From Streptomyces noursei ATCC 11455 (GTDB lineage Bacteria; Actinomycetota; Actinomycetes; Streptomycetales; Streptomycetaceae): a stretch of 64,000 nucleotides of DNA. Within the stretch, counting starts at the first letter, position 1, and every line of letters starts with the position of its first letter. The stretch lies in the NCBI RefSeq assembly GCF_001704275.1, contig NZ_CP011533.1, positions 3,162,001 to 3,226,000 on the forward strand. Direction: 5' to 3'. Under the pieces are notes generated by a model, which was given only the letters and a program-made list of their open reading frames with translations, was not told the origin of the DNA and made no database searches. Shown here piece after piece: positions 28,069 to 37,900 of the stretch. Position numbers and translations under genes: made by a program.

Positions 28069-28491
28069 TTGAGTCCGATGAGCCAGGCGGCGCAGAATCT
28101 GAACTGGTTGATCACCAACTTCGTGGACAACACCCCCGGGGTGTCCCACACGGTGGTGGTCTCCGCGGACGGGCTGCTCCTCGCGATGTCCGAGGGGTTC
28201 CCTCGTGACCGAGCCGACCAGTTGGCGGCGGTGGCCTCCGGCCTGACGTCGCTGACCTCGGGTGCCTCCCGCATCTTCGAGGGCGGGACGGTCAACCAGA
28301 CCGTGGTGGAGATGGAGCGCGGCTTCCTCTTCATCATGTCCGTCTCCGACGGGTCGTCGCTGGCCGTACTGGCGCACCCGGAGTGCGACATCGGCCTCGT
28401 CGGCTACGAGATGGCCCTGCTGGTCGACCGTGCGGGCACCGTCCTGACGCCCGATCTGCGTGCAGAACTGCAGGGCAGTCTGCTGAACTGA
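28069..28491 (+). CDS. cvnB1: Conservon roadblock/LC7 protein CvnB (cvn1)
   Basis: 140 residues. The TTG at 28069 abuts the cvnA1 TAG and has AGGAG six bases upstream; ATG 28078 is an alternative. Roadblock/LC7 fold, like MglB (ADGLLLAMSEGFPRDRADQL, GYEMALLVDRAGTVL). In conservons it is thought to regulate the GTPase CvnD. It differs from CvnB of the second conservon at only two of 140 residues (Asp20/Glu, Thr74/Ser). Confidence 0.95.
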   Translation: MSPMSQAAQNLNWLITNFVDNTPGVSHTVVVSADGLLLAMSEGFPRDRADQLAAVASGLTSLTSGASRIFEGGTVNQTVVEMERGFLFIMSVSDGSSLAVLAHPECDIGLVGYEMALLVDRAGTVLTPDLRAELQGSLLN

Positions 28492-28604
28492 GTGCCCGCG
28501 GCGTCCGCAGCGCCGCACCGCACCCGGTAACCCCTCATCCATCCACGCCGTACCCCCCACCGGCCCAACCCGACGACACGTCAGTTGTCCCGCCCGGAGG
28601 ATCC

Positions 28605-29015
28605 ATGACCCCGCCACCCGCCACTTCCGGCCCGTACGGCGCCTACAGCCCAGCGCCGTACGGGAGCGAAGGTGACCAACCGCTGGTGCGCCCGTACGCC
28701 ATGACCGGAGGCCGGACCCGGCCGCGCTACCAGCTCGCCATAGAGGCACTGGTCAGCACCACGGCCGACCCGTCCCAACTGCCCGGCCTGCTCCCCGAGC
28801 ACCAGCGGATCTGCCACCTGTGCCGCGAGGTGAAGTCGGTGGCCGAGGTCTCCGCACTGCTGCACATCCCGCTCGGCGTGGCGCGCATCCTGGTGGCCGA
28901 CCTGGCGGAGGCCGGGATGGTGGCCATCCACCAGCCCGGCGGCAGCGGCGAGGCGGGCGGCACGCCGGACGTGACCCTGCTGGAGAGGGTGCTCAGTGGA
29001 CTTCGCAAGCTCTGA
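28605..29015 (+). CDS. cvnC1: Conservon DUF742 protein CvnC (cvn1)
   Basis: 136 residues from ATG 28605 with GGAGG four bases upstream. A short Pro/Tyr-rich N-terminus precedes the DUF742 domain: PLVRPYAMTGGRTRPRYQLA, EHQRICHLCREVKSVAEVSA and a winged-helix-like LGVARILVADLAEAGMVAIH. DUF742 proteins are conservon partners of unknown activity. The 3' end overlaps cvnD1 by 20 bp. Confidence 0.93.
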   Translation: MTPPPATSGPYGAYSPAPYGSEGDQPLVRPYAMTGGRTRPRYQLAIEALVSTTADPSQLPGLLPEHQRICHLCREVKSVAEVSALLHIPLGVARILVADLAEAGMVAIHQPGGSGEAGGTPDVTLLERVLSGLRKL

Positions 29016-29589
29016 CGACGGCACCGCGCCGAGCCCGGCCCGCTCCACCACCTCGGCGAAGATCGTGGTGGCGGGCGGCTTCGGCGTGGGCAAGACCACG
29101 TTCGTCGGCGCCGTCTCGGAGATCAACCCGCTGCGCACGGAGGCCGTGATGACCTCCGCGTCGGCGGGGATCGACGACCTCAGCCACGTCCAGGACAAGA
29201 CGACCACGACCGTGGCGATGGACTTCGGCCGGATCACCCTGGACGAGGACCTGATCCTGTACCTGTTCGGTACGCCGGGCCAGGACCGCTTCTGGTTCAT
29301 GTGGGACGACCTGGTCCGCGGCGCCATCGGCGCGGTGGTCCTCGTCGACACCCGGCGACTGGCCGACTGCTTCCCGGCCGTCGACTACTTCGAGAACAGC
29401 GGCCTGCCCTTCGTCATCGCCCTCAACGGCTTTGAGGGGCACCAGCCGCACACCCCGGACGAGGTCCGGGAGGCGCTCCAGATCGGGCCGGGGACCCCGA
29501 TCATCACCACCGACGCGCGGCACCGCGCGGAGGCCAAGAGCGCGCTCATCACGCTCGTGGAGCACGCGCTGATGGCCCGCCTGCAGTAG
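28996..29589 (+). CDS. cvnD1: Conservon small GTPase CvnD (cvn1)
   Basis: 197 residues from GTG 28996, inside the cvnC1 3' end. Ras-like/MglA-type GTPase: P-loop GGFGVGKTTFVGAVSEI (residues ~27-43), G3 FGTPGQDRFWFMWDDL, and a G4-like ALNGFEG in place of NKxD. Probably the output switch of conservon 1. Confidence 0.95.
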   Translation: MDFASSDDGTAPSPARSTTSAKIVVAGGFGVGKTTFVGAVSEINPLRTEAVMTSASAGIDDLSHVQDKTTTTVAMDFGRITLDEDLILYLFGTPGQDRFWFMWDDLVRGAIGAVVLVDTRRLADCFPAVDYFENSGLPFVIALNGFEGHQPHTPDEVREALQIGPGTPIITTDARHRAEAKSALITLVEHALMARLQ

Positions 29590-29990
29590 TGACGGCCGGA
29601 CGGCCCGCCCGCTGACCGGCGGGGGCCGTACGGCAGGCGTCACCGGGGGGGCCATCACCCCTGCCCTGGAGCGGTTCCCGCCGCCGGGGGGTTGATCTGT
29701 GTCCTTCGCCACGCCCGTCCAGGGCTTCATAACGTTTCGACAGTGAATCGGCCGGCCTTCGACACCGCGCGCGCATGGCCGGCTTCGCTGCGCTCACATT
29801 TCTCCCGCCTTTTGCCGCGCCTCGCCCTTAACGCCCCTTTTATCTGGCGCTTTTCCAGAGCCGCTTCGGCTCTGTCCGGTGTTTGGAACGCACTGCCCTG
29901 ACGTGCTGAAATTCGCTGAACTCCGGAGTAGTAACGCCCAGAAGAAACGGCACTGCAATCCCGTGCCGTCGCCGAGAGGTTGTTGGTCGA
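29590..29990. other. 401-bp gap between conservons
   Basis: No gene. It holds a GC-rich hairpin just after cvnD1 (CGGCCCGCCC... near 29605-29632, weak) and a perfect 8-bp stem, CAGAGCCG-CTT-CGGCTCTG, at 29856-29874 in what should be the cvnA2 leader. No convincing -35/-10 pair found. Confidence 0.6.
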
Positions 29991-32900
29991 GTGAGGCGAA
30001 GCACGACGAGCCCCGAGCCGCAGGAACCGCGGCGGGGCAACTTCACGCCGCCACCACGCGAGAGTGGCGCACCGGCTTCCGACGCTTCCGAGAATCCGGT
30101 CGCGAAGCCTCCGGTCAGTGGCGGCAAGTACTCCCCGCGCAACTGGCGGGTGGCCACCCGCCTGAACGCCATTCTGCTGATCCCGGTTCTGGTCGCCCTG
30201 GTCTTCGGTGGGCTGCGGGTCAACAATTCCTTCAGCACCTGGCAGGACGCCCAGAACGCCGAGAACACCGCGAAGCTCGTGCGCGCCGCGCTTTCCTACA
30301 GCAACGCGCTCATCGACGAGCGGGACCGCACCGCCGCCCCGCTCCTCAAGGGCCGGCAGGACGACCCGGTCGTCCAGGAGGCACGGGACGCGACCGACAC
30401 GGCCGCGCAGGCGTTCCACGAGGCCGCCAAGAACATGCCGGACGAGCCGGGCCTCAAGCGCCGGATGGCGCTGTTCGAGAAGACCGAGCCCAAGCTGGCG
30501 CAGCTGCGGCAGGTCGCCTTCACCTCCAAGCTCACGGGCGTGCAGACCGAAGAGGGCTACGTCGAGATCCAGCACCCGCTGATGGAGTTCGCCAACGAAC
30601 TCGGTCTCGGCACCGGCAACATCACCTCCTACGGGCGCACCGTGTACGCGGTCGCACTGGCGAAGGCCGCCGAGTCGCTGACCCGCTCCATCGGCACCCA
30701 CCTCCTGGTCGACCCGGCGTCCCCGCAGGGCGGCAAGGAGCACAAGCTCCAGCTGACCGCGTTCGCGTCGTACCGCTACCTGGAGGGCATCGCCATCGGC
30801 GAGTACACCTCCGGTGGTACGCCCGACGACGTGGCGCGGCTGAAGTCGGACGCCGGCAAGCTCCAGCAGGCGGCGCAGCAGCAGATCGCCCGCGCGAAGT
30901 CGCAGGCGCAGGCGGCCGGCCAGACGTTCCACGCCCCACCGTCGCCGGACCAGATGAGCACGCTGATCGCCTCCGGCGCCGCGCCGGAAGCGCTGGCCCT
31001 CAAGGGCGTCACCCCGGACGCGTTCTTCCAGGCCGCCACCGGCAAGTTCGACATGTACCGGGGCATCGAGAAGGACCTGGCCGACAAGGCGGTGAACGAG
31101 GCCGCGCAGATCTCCTCGGACGCCAAGTGGTCCACCTTCCAGGACTCCGGCATCGTGCTGGCCGCGCTGATCATCGCGTTCGTGGTGGCCGGGCTGATGG
31201 CCCGCCGGATGAGCCGCAACATGCGGGAGCTGCGCAACGCGGCCTTCGGCGTCGCCGAGCAGCGGCTGCCGATGCTGGTCGACCAGCTCTCCCGCACCGA
31301 CCCGGGCCGGGTCGACACCCGCGTGACCCCGATCCCGATCGCCACCACCGACGAGATCGGCGAGGTCGCCCGCGCCTTCGACCAGGTGCACCGCGAGGCG
31401 GTCCGGCTGGCCGCCGAGCAGGCGCTGCTGCGGGGCAACGTCAACGCGATCTTCACCAACCTCTCCAGCCGCAACCAGGGCCTGATCGAGCGCCAGTTGG
31501 AGCTGATCACCCACCTGGAGAACAACGAGGCCGACCCGGACCAGCTGGAGAACCTCTTCCGGCTCGACCACCTCGCGACGCGCATGCGCCGCAACGGAGA
31601 GAACCTCCTGATCCTCGCGGGCGAGGAGCCGGGCCGCCGGTGGAACCAGCCGGTGCCGCTGATCGACGTGCTGCGGGCGGCGACGTCCGAGGTCGAGTCG
31701 TACGAGCGGGTCGAGCTCAGCGGGGTCCCGGAGAGCGAGATCCACGGCACCGCCGTGACCGACCTCATCCACCTGCTGTCCGAGCTGCTGGAGAACGCCA
31801 CCACGTTCTCCTCCCCGCAGACCAAGGTGAAGGTGGCCGCGACCCGGCTGCCCGACGGCCGGATCATGATCGAGATCCACGACAAGGGCATCGGGCTGAC
31901 CCCCGAGGACTTCGCGGACATCAACCACAAGCTGGCCAACCCGCCGAGCGTGGACGCCGCGATCTCCCAGCGGATGGGCCTGTTCGTGGTCGGTCGGCTG
32001 GCCGACCGGCACGGGATCCGGGTCCAGCTGCGCCCCTCGGGCGAGCAGGCCGGCACCACGTCGCTGGTCATGCTGCCGGACGCGATCACCCATGGCGGTG
32101 GCGGCGACGAGCAGTTCGACGACGCCTTCACCGTCTCCCGGATCGTCCCCGAGCACCAGCAGGCGTCGTTCGACGACGGTCACCGCACCGCCGCCGAACT
32201 GGGCTTCGACGACGGCTTCCACGGGCACCCCGGTGCCCCGGCCGGGCTGGACCCGGTGGGCCGCTCCCTGCTGCGCGAGGAGCGCCGGGCGGCCCTGGAG
32301 GCCCAGACGGCCGCCGGACACCCCGCGCCCGAACCGGTCGACAACCGACCGCTGTTCCGCGACGAGCTGCCCGTCGACGGCCACCATGAGCAGCCCGCGT
32401 CCTATGCGGAGCCCGGCCTGCCGCTGTACGACGACCGCTCCTTCGGCGGCGAGGCGTTCGGCGACCCGACGCTCTCGGAGACCACCGGCCAGTACCCCTA
32501 TGTGCCGCAGGACGGCGGCCGGTTCGACGGCTGGGCCGAACCCCCTGTGCACGAGGGCCACTTCGGAACCGAAGCGGAATCTGACCGGAATCCACCTGCC
32601 GCTCCCGCTGATGCGTCTGAGCGCGTAACATTCGAGCGTCCCGGCCCTACCGAGAGCGCGATCCACTCGCTGACCGACGCTGGCCTTCCGCGCCGCGGAG
32701 CCAGCTCGCCGCACGGTCAGCAGGAGCCCGCACCGGAGACCGGCCAGGACGAAGGCTCCGTCTGGCGCAGCGAGAACGACGATCGCTGGCAGCGGGCGGG
32801 GCGACTGCGCCAGCCGACGGCGGGCGGGGTCACCGCTTCCGGCCTCCCCCGGCGGGTGCCCAAGGCCAATTTGGTCGAGGGCACCGCGGAGCAGAGCGCG

Positions 32901-33077
32901 CAGGGCGGCCCCCAGGTCTCCCGCGCTCCGGAGGATGTCCGCGGCAGGCTGAGCAATCTGCGCCGCGGTGTCCAGCAGGGGCGTAGCGCCGGCACCGGCA
33001 CGGATCCCTCCTCGGGGGTCCCCCAGAATGACCAACAGGGCTTCGGCCCCGGCAGCACCTACGATCAGGAGCGTTAG
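29991..33077 (+). CDS. cvnA2: Conservon sensor ATPase CvnA (cvn2)
   Basis: 1028 residues from GTG 29991. Same plan as CvnA1: membrane segments ~57-78 (ILLIPVLVALVFGGLRV) and ~386-407, a larger extracytoplasmic domain (~79-385), HAMP-like linker and HATPase_c (LSELLENATTFSSPQTKVKV, EIHDKGIGLTPED, QRMGLFVVGRLADRHG). The HAMP-to-ATPase part is highly similar to CvnA1, whereas the external domain is not, so the two should sense different things. The tail (~705-1028) is disordered and acidic, and lacks the 16-residue repeat. Confidence 0.93.
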   Translation: MRRSTTSPEPQEPRRGNFTPPPRESGAPASDASENPVAKPPVSGGKYSPRNWRVATRLNAILLIPVLVALVFGGLRVNNSFSTWQDAQNAENTAKLVRAALSYSNALIDERDRTAAPLLKGRQDDPVVQEARDATDTAAQAFHEAAKNMPDEPGLKRRMALFEKTEPKLAQLRQVAFTSKLTGVQTEEGYVEIQHPLMEFANELGLGTGNITSYGRTVYAVALAKAAESLTRSIGTHLLVDPASPQGGKEHKLQLTAFASYRYLEGIAIGEYTSGGTPDDVARLKSDAGKLQQAAQQQIARAKSQAQAAGQTFHAPPSPDQMSTLIASGAAPEALALKGVTPDAFFQAATGKFDMYRGIEKDLADKAVNEAAQISSDAKWSTFQDSGIVLAALIIAFVVAGLMARRMSRNMRELRNAAFGVAEQRLPMLVDQLSRTDPGRVDTRVTPIPIATTDEIGEVARAFDQVHREAVRLAAEQALLRGNVNAIFTNLSSRNQGLIERQLELITHLENNEADPDQLENLFRLDHLATRMRRNGENLLILAGEEPGRRWNQPVPLIDVLRAATSEVESYERVELSGVPESEIHGTAVTDLIHLLSELLENATTFSSPQTKVKVAATRLPDGRIMIEIHDKGIGLTPEDFADINHKLANPPSVDAAISQRMGLFVVGRLADRHGIRVQLRPSGEQAGTTSLVMLPDAITHGGGGDEQFDDAFTVSRIVPEHQQASFDDGHRTAAELGFDDGFHGHPGAPAGLDPVGRSLLREERRAALEAQTAAGHPAPEPVDNRPLFRDELPVDGHHEQPASYAEPGLPLYDDRSFGGEAFGDPTLSETTGQYPYVPQDGGRFDGWAEPPVHEGHFGTEAESDRNPPAAPADASERVTFERPGPTESAIHSLTDAGLPRRGASSPHGQQEPAPETGQDEGSVWRSENDDRWQRAGRLRQPTAGGVTASGLPRRVPKANLVEGTAEQSAQGGPQVSRAPEDVRGRLSNLRRGVQQGRSAGTGTDPSSGVPQNDQQGFGPGSTYDQER

Positions 33078-33078
33078 T

Positions 33079-33501
33079 GTGAGCCCGATGAGCCAGGCGG
33101 CGCAGAATCTGAACTGGTTGATCACCAACTTCGTGGAGAACACCCCCGGGGTGTCCCACACGGTCGTGGTCTCCGCGGACGGTCTCCTCCTCGCGATGTC
33201 CGAGGGGTTCCCTCGTGACAGAGCCGATCAGCTGGCGGCGGTGGCCTCCGGCCTGACGTCGCTGACCTCCGGCGCGTCCCGCATCTTCGAGGGCGGGAGC
33301 GTCAACCAGACCGTGGTGGAGATGGAGCGCGGCTTCCTCTTCATCATGTCCGTCTCCGACGGATCGTCGCTGGCCGTACTGGCGCACCCGGAGTGCGACA
33401 TCGGCCTCGTCGGCTACGAGATGGCCCTGCTGGTCGACCGTGCGGGCACCGTCCTGACGCCCGATCTGCGTGCAGAACTGCAGGGCAGCCTTCTCAACTA
33501 G
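33079..33501 (+). CDS. cvnB2: Conservon roadblock/LC7 protein CvnB (cvn2)
   Basis: 140 residues from GTG 33079, one base after the cvnA2 stop. Roadblock/LC7 fold as in CvnB1. The 188 bp from 33301 to 33488 differ from 28291-28478 at a single third-codon position. Confidence 0.95.
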   Translation: MSPMSQAAQNLNWLITNFVENTPGVSHTVVVSADGLLLAMSEGFPRDRADQLAAVASGLTSLTSGASRIFEGGSVNQTVVEMERGFLFIMSVSDGSSLAVLAHPECDIGLVGYEMALLVDRAGTVLTPDLRAELQGSLLN

Positions 33502-33585
33502 CAGACAGGCAGTGCGTTTCCCGCCACCGCACCATAGGGTTCGGTGGCGCGACCGGCGTCAGACAGGCAAGTTGGAGGAGGAGAC

Positions 33586-34221
33586 GTGGCAACGCCCCCG
33601 AGCGGCTACCCGTATGGATCCGGACAGCAGTCCGGTCCCCAGGGCGAGACCCATCAGAACCGCTTCAACTTCCCGTCTGCGCCCAGCCGCAGGCCGCAGC
33701 GGCCCCAGCCGCCGCAGCCTCAGCAGCGTCCCGCTCAGCAGCAGAGCCCGTACGGTTCCCGGCCCTACGGGCCCCCGCCGTCCGAGCCCTCGCCGTACGA
33801 CCAGCCGCAGGCGCCGCGCATCCAGCCGGTGCAGCCGCCGCGGCCGAGGCCCGAGCCGACCGCCCCCACCGGGGGCGCGAACAACCCGCTCGTGCGGCCG
33901 TACGCGATGACCGGAGGCCGGACCCGGCCGCGCTACCAGCTCGCCATCGAGGCGCTGGTCAGCACGACCGCCGACCCCGCGAAGCTGCAGGGCCAGCTGC
34001 CGGAGCACCAACGCATCTGCCACCTCTGCCGTGAGATCAAATCAGTGGCCGAGATCTCGGCCCTTCTCTCCATCCCCCTCGGCGTCGCCCGGATCCTCGT
34101 CGCCGACCTGGCGGAGGCCGGACTCGTCGCCATCCATCAGCCCGGCGGGGACGAGACCGCCGGCGGACAGCCAGATGTGACACTGCTCGAAAGGGTGCTC
34201 AGTGGACTTCGCAAGCTCTAG
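33586..34221 (+). CDS. cvnC2: Conservon DUF742 protein CvnC (cvn2)
   Basis: 211 residues from GTG 33586 with GGAGGAGGAG just upstream. The N-terminal ~95 residues are Pro/Gln/Tyr-rich (PQPPQPQQRPAQQQ) and much longer than in CvnC1. The DUF742 domain follows with the same NPLVRPYAMTGGRTRPRYQL signature. Overlaps cvnD2 by 20 bp. Confidence 0.93.
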   Translation: MATPPSGYPYGSGQQSGPQGETHQNRFNFPSAPSRRPQRPQPPQPQQRPAQQQSPYGSRPYGPPPSEPSPYDQPQAPRIQPVQPPRPRPEPTAPTGGANNPLVRPYAMTGGRTRPRYQLAIEALVSTTADPAKLQGQLPEHQRICHLCREIKSVAEISALLSIPLGVARILVADLAEAGLVAIHQPGGDETAGGQPDVTLLERVLSGLRKL

Positions 34222-34780
34222 CGGTGCAGCCCGCTCCACCACCTCGGCGAAGATCGTGGTGGCGGGCGGCTTCGGCGTGGGCAAGACCACGTTCGTCGGG
34301 GCCGTCTCAGAGATCAACCCGCTGCGCACCGAAGCCGTGATGACCTCCGCATCGGCGGGCATCGACGACCTCACGCACGCACCGGACAAGACGACCACGA
34401 CCGTGGCCATGGACTTCGGCCGGATCACCCTGGACCAGGACCTGATCCTCTACCTGTTCGGCACGCCCGGCCAGGACCGCTTCTGGTTCATGTGGGACGA
34501 CCTGGTCCGCGGCGCCATCGGCGCGGTGGTCCTCGTCGACACCCGACGGCTCGCCGACTGCTTCCCGGCCGTCGACTACTTCGAGAACAGCGGCCTGCCC
34601 TTCGTCATCGCCCTCAACGGCTTCGACGGGCACCAGCCCTACACCCCGGACGAGGTCCGGGAGGCGCTCCAGATCGGCCCGGACGCGCCGATCATCACCA
34701 CCGACGCGCGGCACCGCAGCGAGGCCAAGAGCGCGCTGATCACGCTCGTGGAGCACGCGCTGATGGCCCGGCTGCGCTGA
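34202..34780 (+). CDS. cvnD2: Conservon small GTPase CvnD (cvn2)
   Basis: 192 residues, GTG start within cvnC2. Ras/MglA-like GTPase almost identical to CvnD1 after the first 15 residues (P-loop GGFGVGKTT, FGTPGQDRFWFMW). Differences cluster at the N-terminus and around LTHAPDK and GPDAP. Confidence 0.95.
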   Translation: MDFASSSGAARSTTSAKIVVAGGFGVGKTTFVGAVSEINPLRTEAVMTSASAGIDDLTHAPDKTTTTVAMDFGRITLDQDLILYLFGTPGQDRFWFMWDDLVRGAIGAVVLVDTRRLADCFPAVDYFENSGLPFVIALNGFDGHQPYTPDEVREALQIGPDAPIITTDARHRSEAKSALITLVEHALMARLR

Positions 34781-34844
34781 CGTCCTCCCGGCGCGGGTCC
34801 GTATCGGTCCCCGCCGGGCACGCGGCCTCGGCGCCGCATCGCGA

Positions 34845-34879
34845 AAGGCCCCCGCACACCTGCCAGGTGCGGGGGCCTT
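34845..34879 (+). terminator. Conservon 2 terminator
   Basis: AAGGCCCCCGCAC and GTGCGGGGGCCTT, 13-bp perfect stem with an inner ACCTG/CAGGT pairing, 64 bp after cvnD2. Confidence 0.88.
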
Positions 34880-34898
34880 CGCATGCGTGTCGTGGCCG

Positions 34899-35593
<695 letters not shown>

Positions 35594-35731
35594 GGGCAGT
35601 CCCCCACCGGGGGATGTGTCGTCCCGTAGGGGCTGCGGGGCGGCGTCCCGTACGGGTCCGTCCCCGCCCGGCGTACCGGTGGACGGGCCGGCGGGCACGA
35701 CCGCCCGCACGCTGGGCTGCACACCAGTCCG

Positions 35732-35836
35732 CGCGTCGATCGGCACGTCGATCTGCGCGTCGGCCGGCACGTCGGACCGCACGTCGGCCGGCACGTCGGA
35801 CCGCACGTCGGCCGGCGCGTCGGGCCGTGCGTCAGA
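35732..35836. repeat. Degenerate 12/24-bp repeat at a probable deletion junction
   Basis: Alternating GCACGTCGGCCG and GCACGTCGGACC units, decaying at both ends. It would encode ADVRSDVP repeats on the minus strand. It separates the DhaL domain from the MFS fragment. Confidence 0.75.
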
Positions 35837-35845
35837 TGCCACCCC

Positions 35846-35974
35846 CTCTCCGCTCTGGTGCCGGCGCTCGCCCCGGACAACAAGGGCGGCGCGATGGCGC
35901 TGCTCAACCTGGGCGCGGGGGGTGCGGCGTTCGTCGGGCCGGCGATCGTCGCCGTCTTCCTTCCGCAGGGGTCC
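35846..35974 (+). pseudogene. MFS transporter C-terminal fragment
   Basis: The plus-strand frame reads LSALVPALAPDNKGGAMA then LLNLGAGGAAFVGPAIVAVF, the pattern of the tenth and eleventh helices of a major facilitator (a soluble loop with NKGG, then a Gly/Ala-rich membrane helix). Nothing upstream in any frame continues it; helix 12 is missing. Interpreted as a relic of a transporter once divergent from the DAK-type kinase. No direct proof. Confidence 0.45.
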
Positions 35975-35993
35975 GGCGGTGCCGGTTCGGATA

Positions 35994-36042
35994 CGCCGAG
36001 GCGGCGGCCCCCACACCTCGGGTGGGGGCCGCCGCCTCGGCG
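35994..36042 (-). terminator. accBE terminator
   Basis: A 21-bp perfect stem (CGCCGAGGCGGCGGCCCCCAC and complement) with a 7-nt loop, starting 17 bp after the accE stop. Among the strongest hairpins in the window. Confidence 0.92.
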
Positions 36043-36059
36043 CGCACGTGCGTACCGGG

Positions 36060-36272
36060 TCAGCGCTGCCAGCTGGTGGCGCCGTGGAAGCCCATCTGGC
36101 GCTCCAGTCGGCGCCAGCGGGCGGCGGTGGAGTGCGGGCCGGTGGTGGCCGAGGGACGGTGGGCGGCACGGGCCAGGAGGACGGCGGTCAGGGCGGCGAG
36201 TTCCTCCTCGCTGGCCTGACCCTTCTCGACGCGGATGGGAGCGGCGGCGGCACTGCGCTGGGCAGCATTCAC
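36060..36272 (-). CDS. accE: Acyl-CoA carboxylase epsilon subunit
   Basis: 70 residues from GTG 36272. The pattern IRVEKGQASEEELAALTAVL followed by a WRRLERQ segment near the C-terminus is the actinobacterial epsilon subunit, which stimulates and stabilises the beta subunit complex. It follows accB by 44 bp on the same strand. Confidence 0.92.
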   Translation of the reverse strand: MNAAQRSAAAAPIRVEKGQASEEELAALTAVLLARAAHRPSATTGPHSTAARWRRLERQMGFHGATSWQR

Positions 36273-36316
36273 AGCGGTCTCGATTCTCCGTGGACGGACG
36301 TGGGGGTGGCGGTGGA

Positions 36317-37900
36317 CTACTGCGGCGGGTTGCCGTGCTTGCGGGCCGGGAGGTCCGCGTGCTTGGTGCGCAGCATTTCCAGGGCGCGGATGAGGGTGTG
36401 GCGGGTCTCGGCGGGGTCGATGACGTCGTCGACCAGGCCGCGCTCGGCCGCGTAGTAGGGGTGCATCAGCTCGGACTTGTACTCCTTGACCATGCGGGTG
36501 CGCATGGCGTCGGAGTCGTCGGCCTCGGCGATCTGCTTGCGGAAGATGACGTTGGCGGCGCCCTCGGCGCCCATCACGGCGATCTCGTTGGTGGGCCAGG
36601 CATACGTCAGGTCGGCACCGATGGACTGGGAGTCCATGACGATGTAGGCGCCACCGTACGCCTTGCGCAGCACGATGGAGATGCGCGGCACGGTGGCGTT
36701 GCAGTACGCGTACAGCAGCTTGGCGCCGTGCCGGATGATGCCGCCGTGCTCCTGGTCGACGCCGGGCAGGAAGCCGGGGACGTCCAGCAGCGTGACGAGC
36801 GGGATGTTGAACGCGTCGCACATCTGGACGAAGCGGGCGGCCTTCTCGGACGCCTCGATGTCCAGGACACCGGCCAGCGACTGCGGCTGGTTGGCGATGA
36901 TGCCCACCACCCGGCCGTCGAAGCGGGTCAACGCGCAGATGATGTTGGTGGCCCAGCGCTCGTGGACCTCCAGGTACTCGCCGTCGTCGACGATCTCCTC
37001 GATGACCTTGCGCATGTCATAGGGGCGGTTGCCGTCGGCCGGGACCAGGTCCAGCAGCGCGTCCCCGGAGCGGTCGGCGGGGTCCTCGCAGGCCACCACC
37101 GGCGGGTTCTCCCGGTTGTTGGCCGGCAGCAGGGAGAGCAGGTAGCGGACCTCTTCGAGGCAGGTGACCTCGTCGTCGTAGGCGAAGTGCGCCACCCCGG
37201 AGGTCTCGGCGTGCACGTCCGCACCGCCCAGACCGTTCTGGGTGATCTCCTCGCCGGTCACCGCGCGGACCACGTCGGGGCCGGTGATGAACATCTGCGA
37301 GGTGTCGCGGACCATGAACACGAAGTCGGTCAGGGCCGGCGAGTAGGCCGCACCGCCGGCGCACGGGCCGAGCATGACGCTTATCTGCGGGATGACGCCG
37401 GACGCCTTGGTGTTGCGCTGGAAGATGCCGCCGTAGCCGGCGAGCGCAGAGACGCCCTCCTGGATACGGGCGCCGGCGCCGTCGTTGAGGGAGATCAGCG
37501 GGGCGCCGGCCTGGATGGCCATGTCCATGATCTTGTGGATCTTCGTGGCGTGGGCCTCGCCCAGCGCGCCGCCGAAGATCCGGAAGTCGTGTGCGTAGAC
37601 GAAGACGGTCCGGCCGTGGACCGTGCCCCAACCCGTGATCACACCGTCCGTGTACGGCTTCTTGGCCTCCAGGCCGAAGCCGGTGGCGCGGTGCCGACGC
37701 AGCGGCTCGACCTCGTTGAAGGAACCCTCGTCCAGCAGCAGGTCGATCCGCTCGCGCGCCGTCAGCTTGCCCTTGGCACGCTGCGCTTCGGTGGCTCGCT
37801 CGCTGGGGCCTCGCCGCACCTGCTCACGGATCGCGTGCAGTTCGGCGACGCGCCCGCGGGCATCGTTGGCGCCGGCGGGCACATCTTCGACAGTGGTCAT
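36317..37900 (-). CDS. accB: Acyl-CoA carboxylase carboxyltransferase (beta) subunit
   Basis: 527 residues, two crotonase-like halves. Transfers CO2 from biotin to acetyl-, propionyl- or butyryl-CoA to give malonyl-type extender units for fatty acids and polyketides. Motifs: LTARERIDLLLDEGSF, oxyanion Gly-rich MLGPCAGGAAYSPALTDFVF and LLDVPGFLPGVDQEHGGIIR. Residue 420 is Ile in GGAYIVMDSQSIGAD; in Streptomyces this position separates AccB (Ile, broad) from PccB (Asp, propionyl-CoA), so this is AccB. The biotinylated alpha subunit is not in the window. Confidence 0.96.
   Translation of the reverse strand: MTTVEDVPAGANDARGRVAELHAIREQVRRGPSERATEAQRAKGKLTARERIDLLLDEGSFNEVEPLRRHRATGFGLEAKKPYTDGVITGWGTVHGRTVFVYAHDFRIFGGALGEAHATKIHKIMDMAIQAGAPLISLNDGAGARIQEGVSALAGYGGIFQRNTKASGVIPQISVMLGPCAGGAAYSPALTDFVFMVRDTSQMFITGPDVVRAVTGEEITQNGLGGADVHAETSGVAHFAYDDEVTCLEEVRYLLSLLPANNRENPPVVACEDPADRSGDALLDLVPADGNRPYDMRKVIEEIVDDGEYLEVHERWATNIICALTRFDGRVVGIIANQPQSLAGVLDIEASEKAARFVQMCDAFNIPLVTLLDVPGFLPGVDQEHGGIIRHGAKLLYAYCNATVPRISIVLRKAYGGAYIVMDSQSIGADLTYAWPTNEIAVMGAEGAANVIFRKQIAEADDSDAMRTRMVKEYKSELMHPYYAAERGLVDDVIDPAETRHTLIRALEMLRTKHADLPARKHGNPPQ

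Larger units (their letters stand above)
35594..36059. other. 466-bp gap between dhaL-like gene and accE
   Basis: Contains the 24-bp-unit repeat, the MFS relic and the accE terminator listed separately; no intact gene. Confidence 0.7.

Noticed and set aside
24493..28749. 1418-codon frame antisense to cvnA1
   Set aside because: Shadow frame with no domain; the plus strand carries an intact conservon.
29727..33161. 1144-codon frame antisense to cvnA2
   Set aside because: Same composition effect; mirrors the antisense frame of cvnA1.
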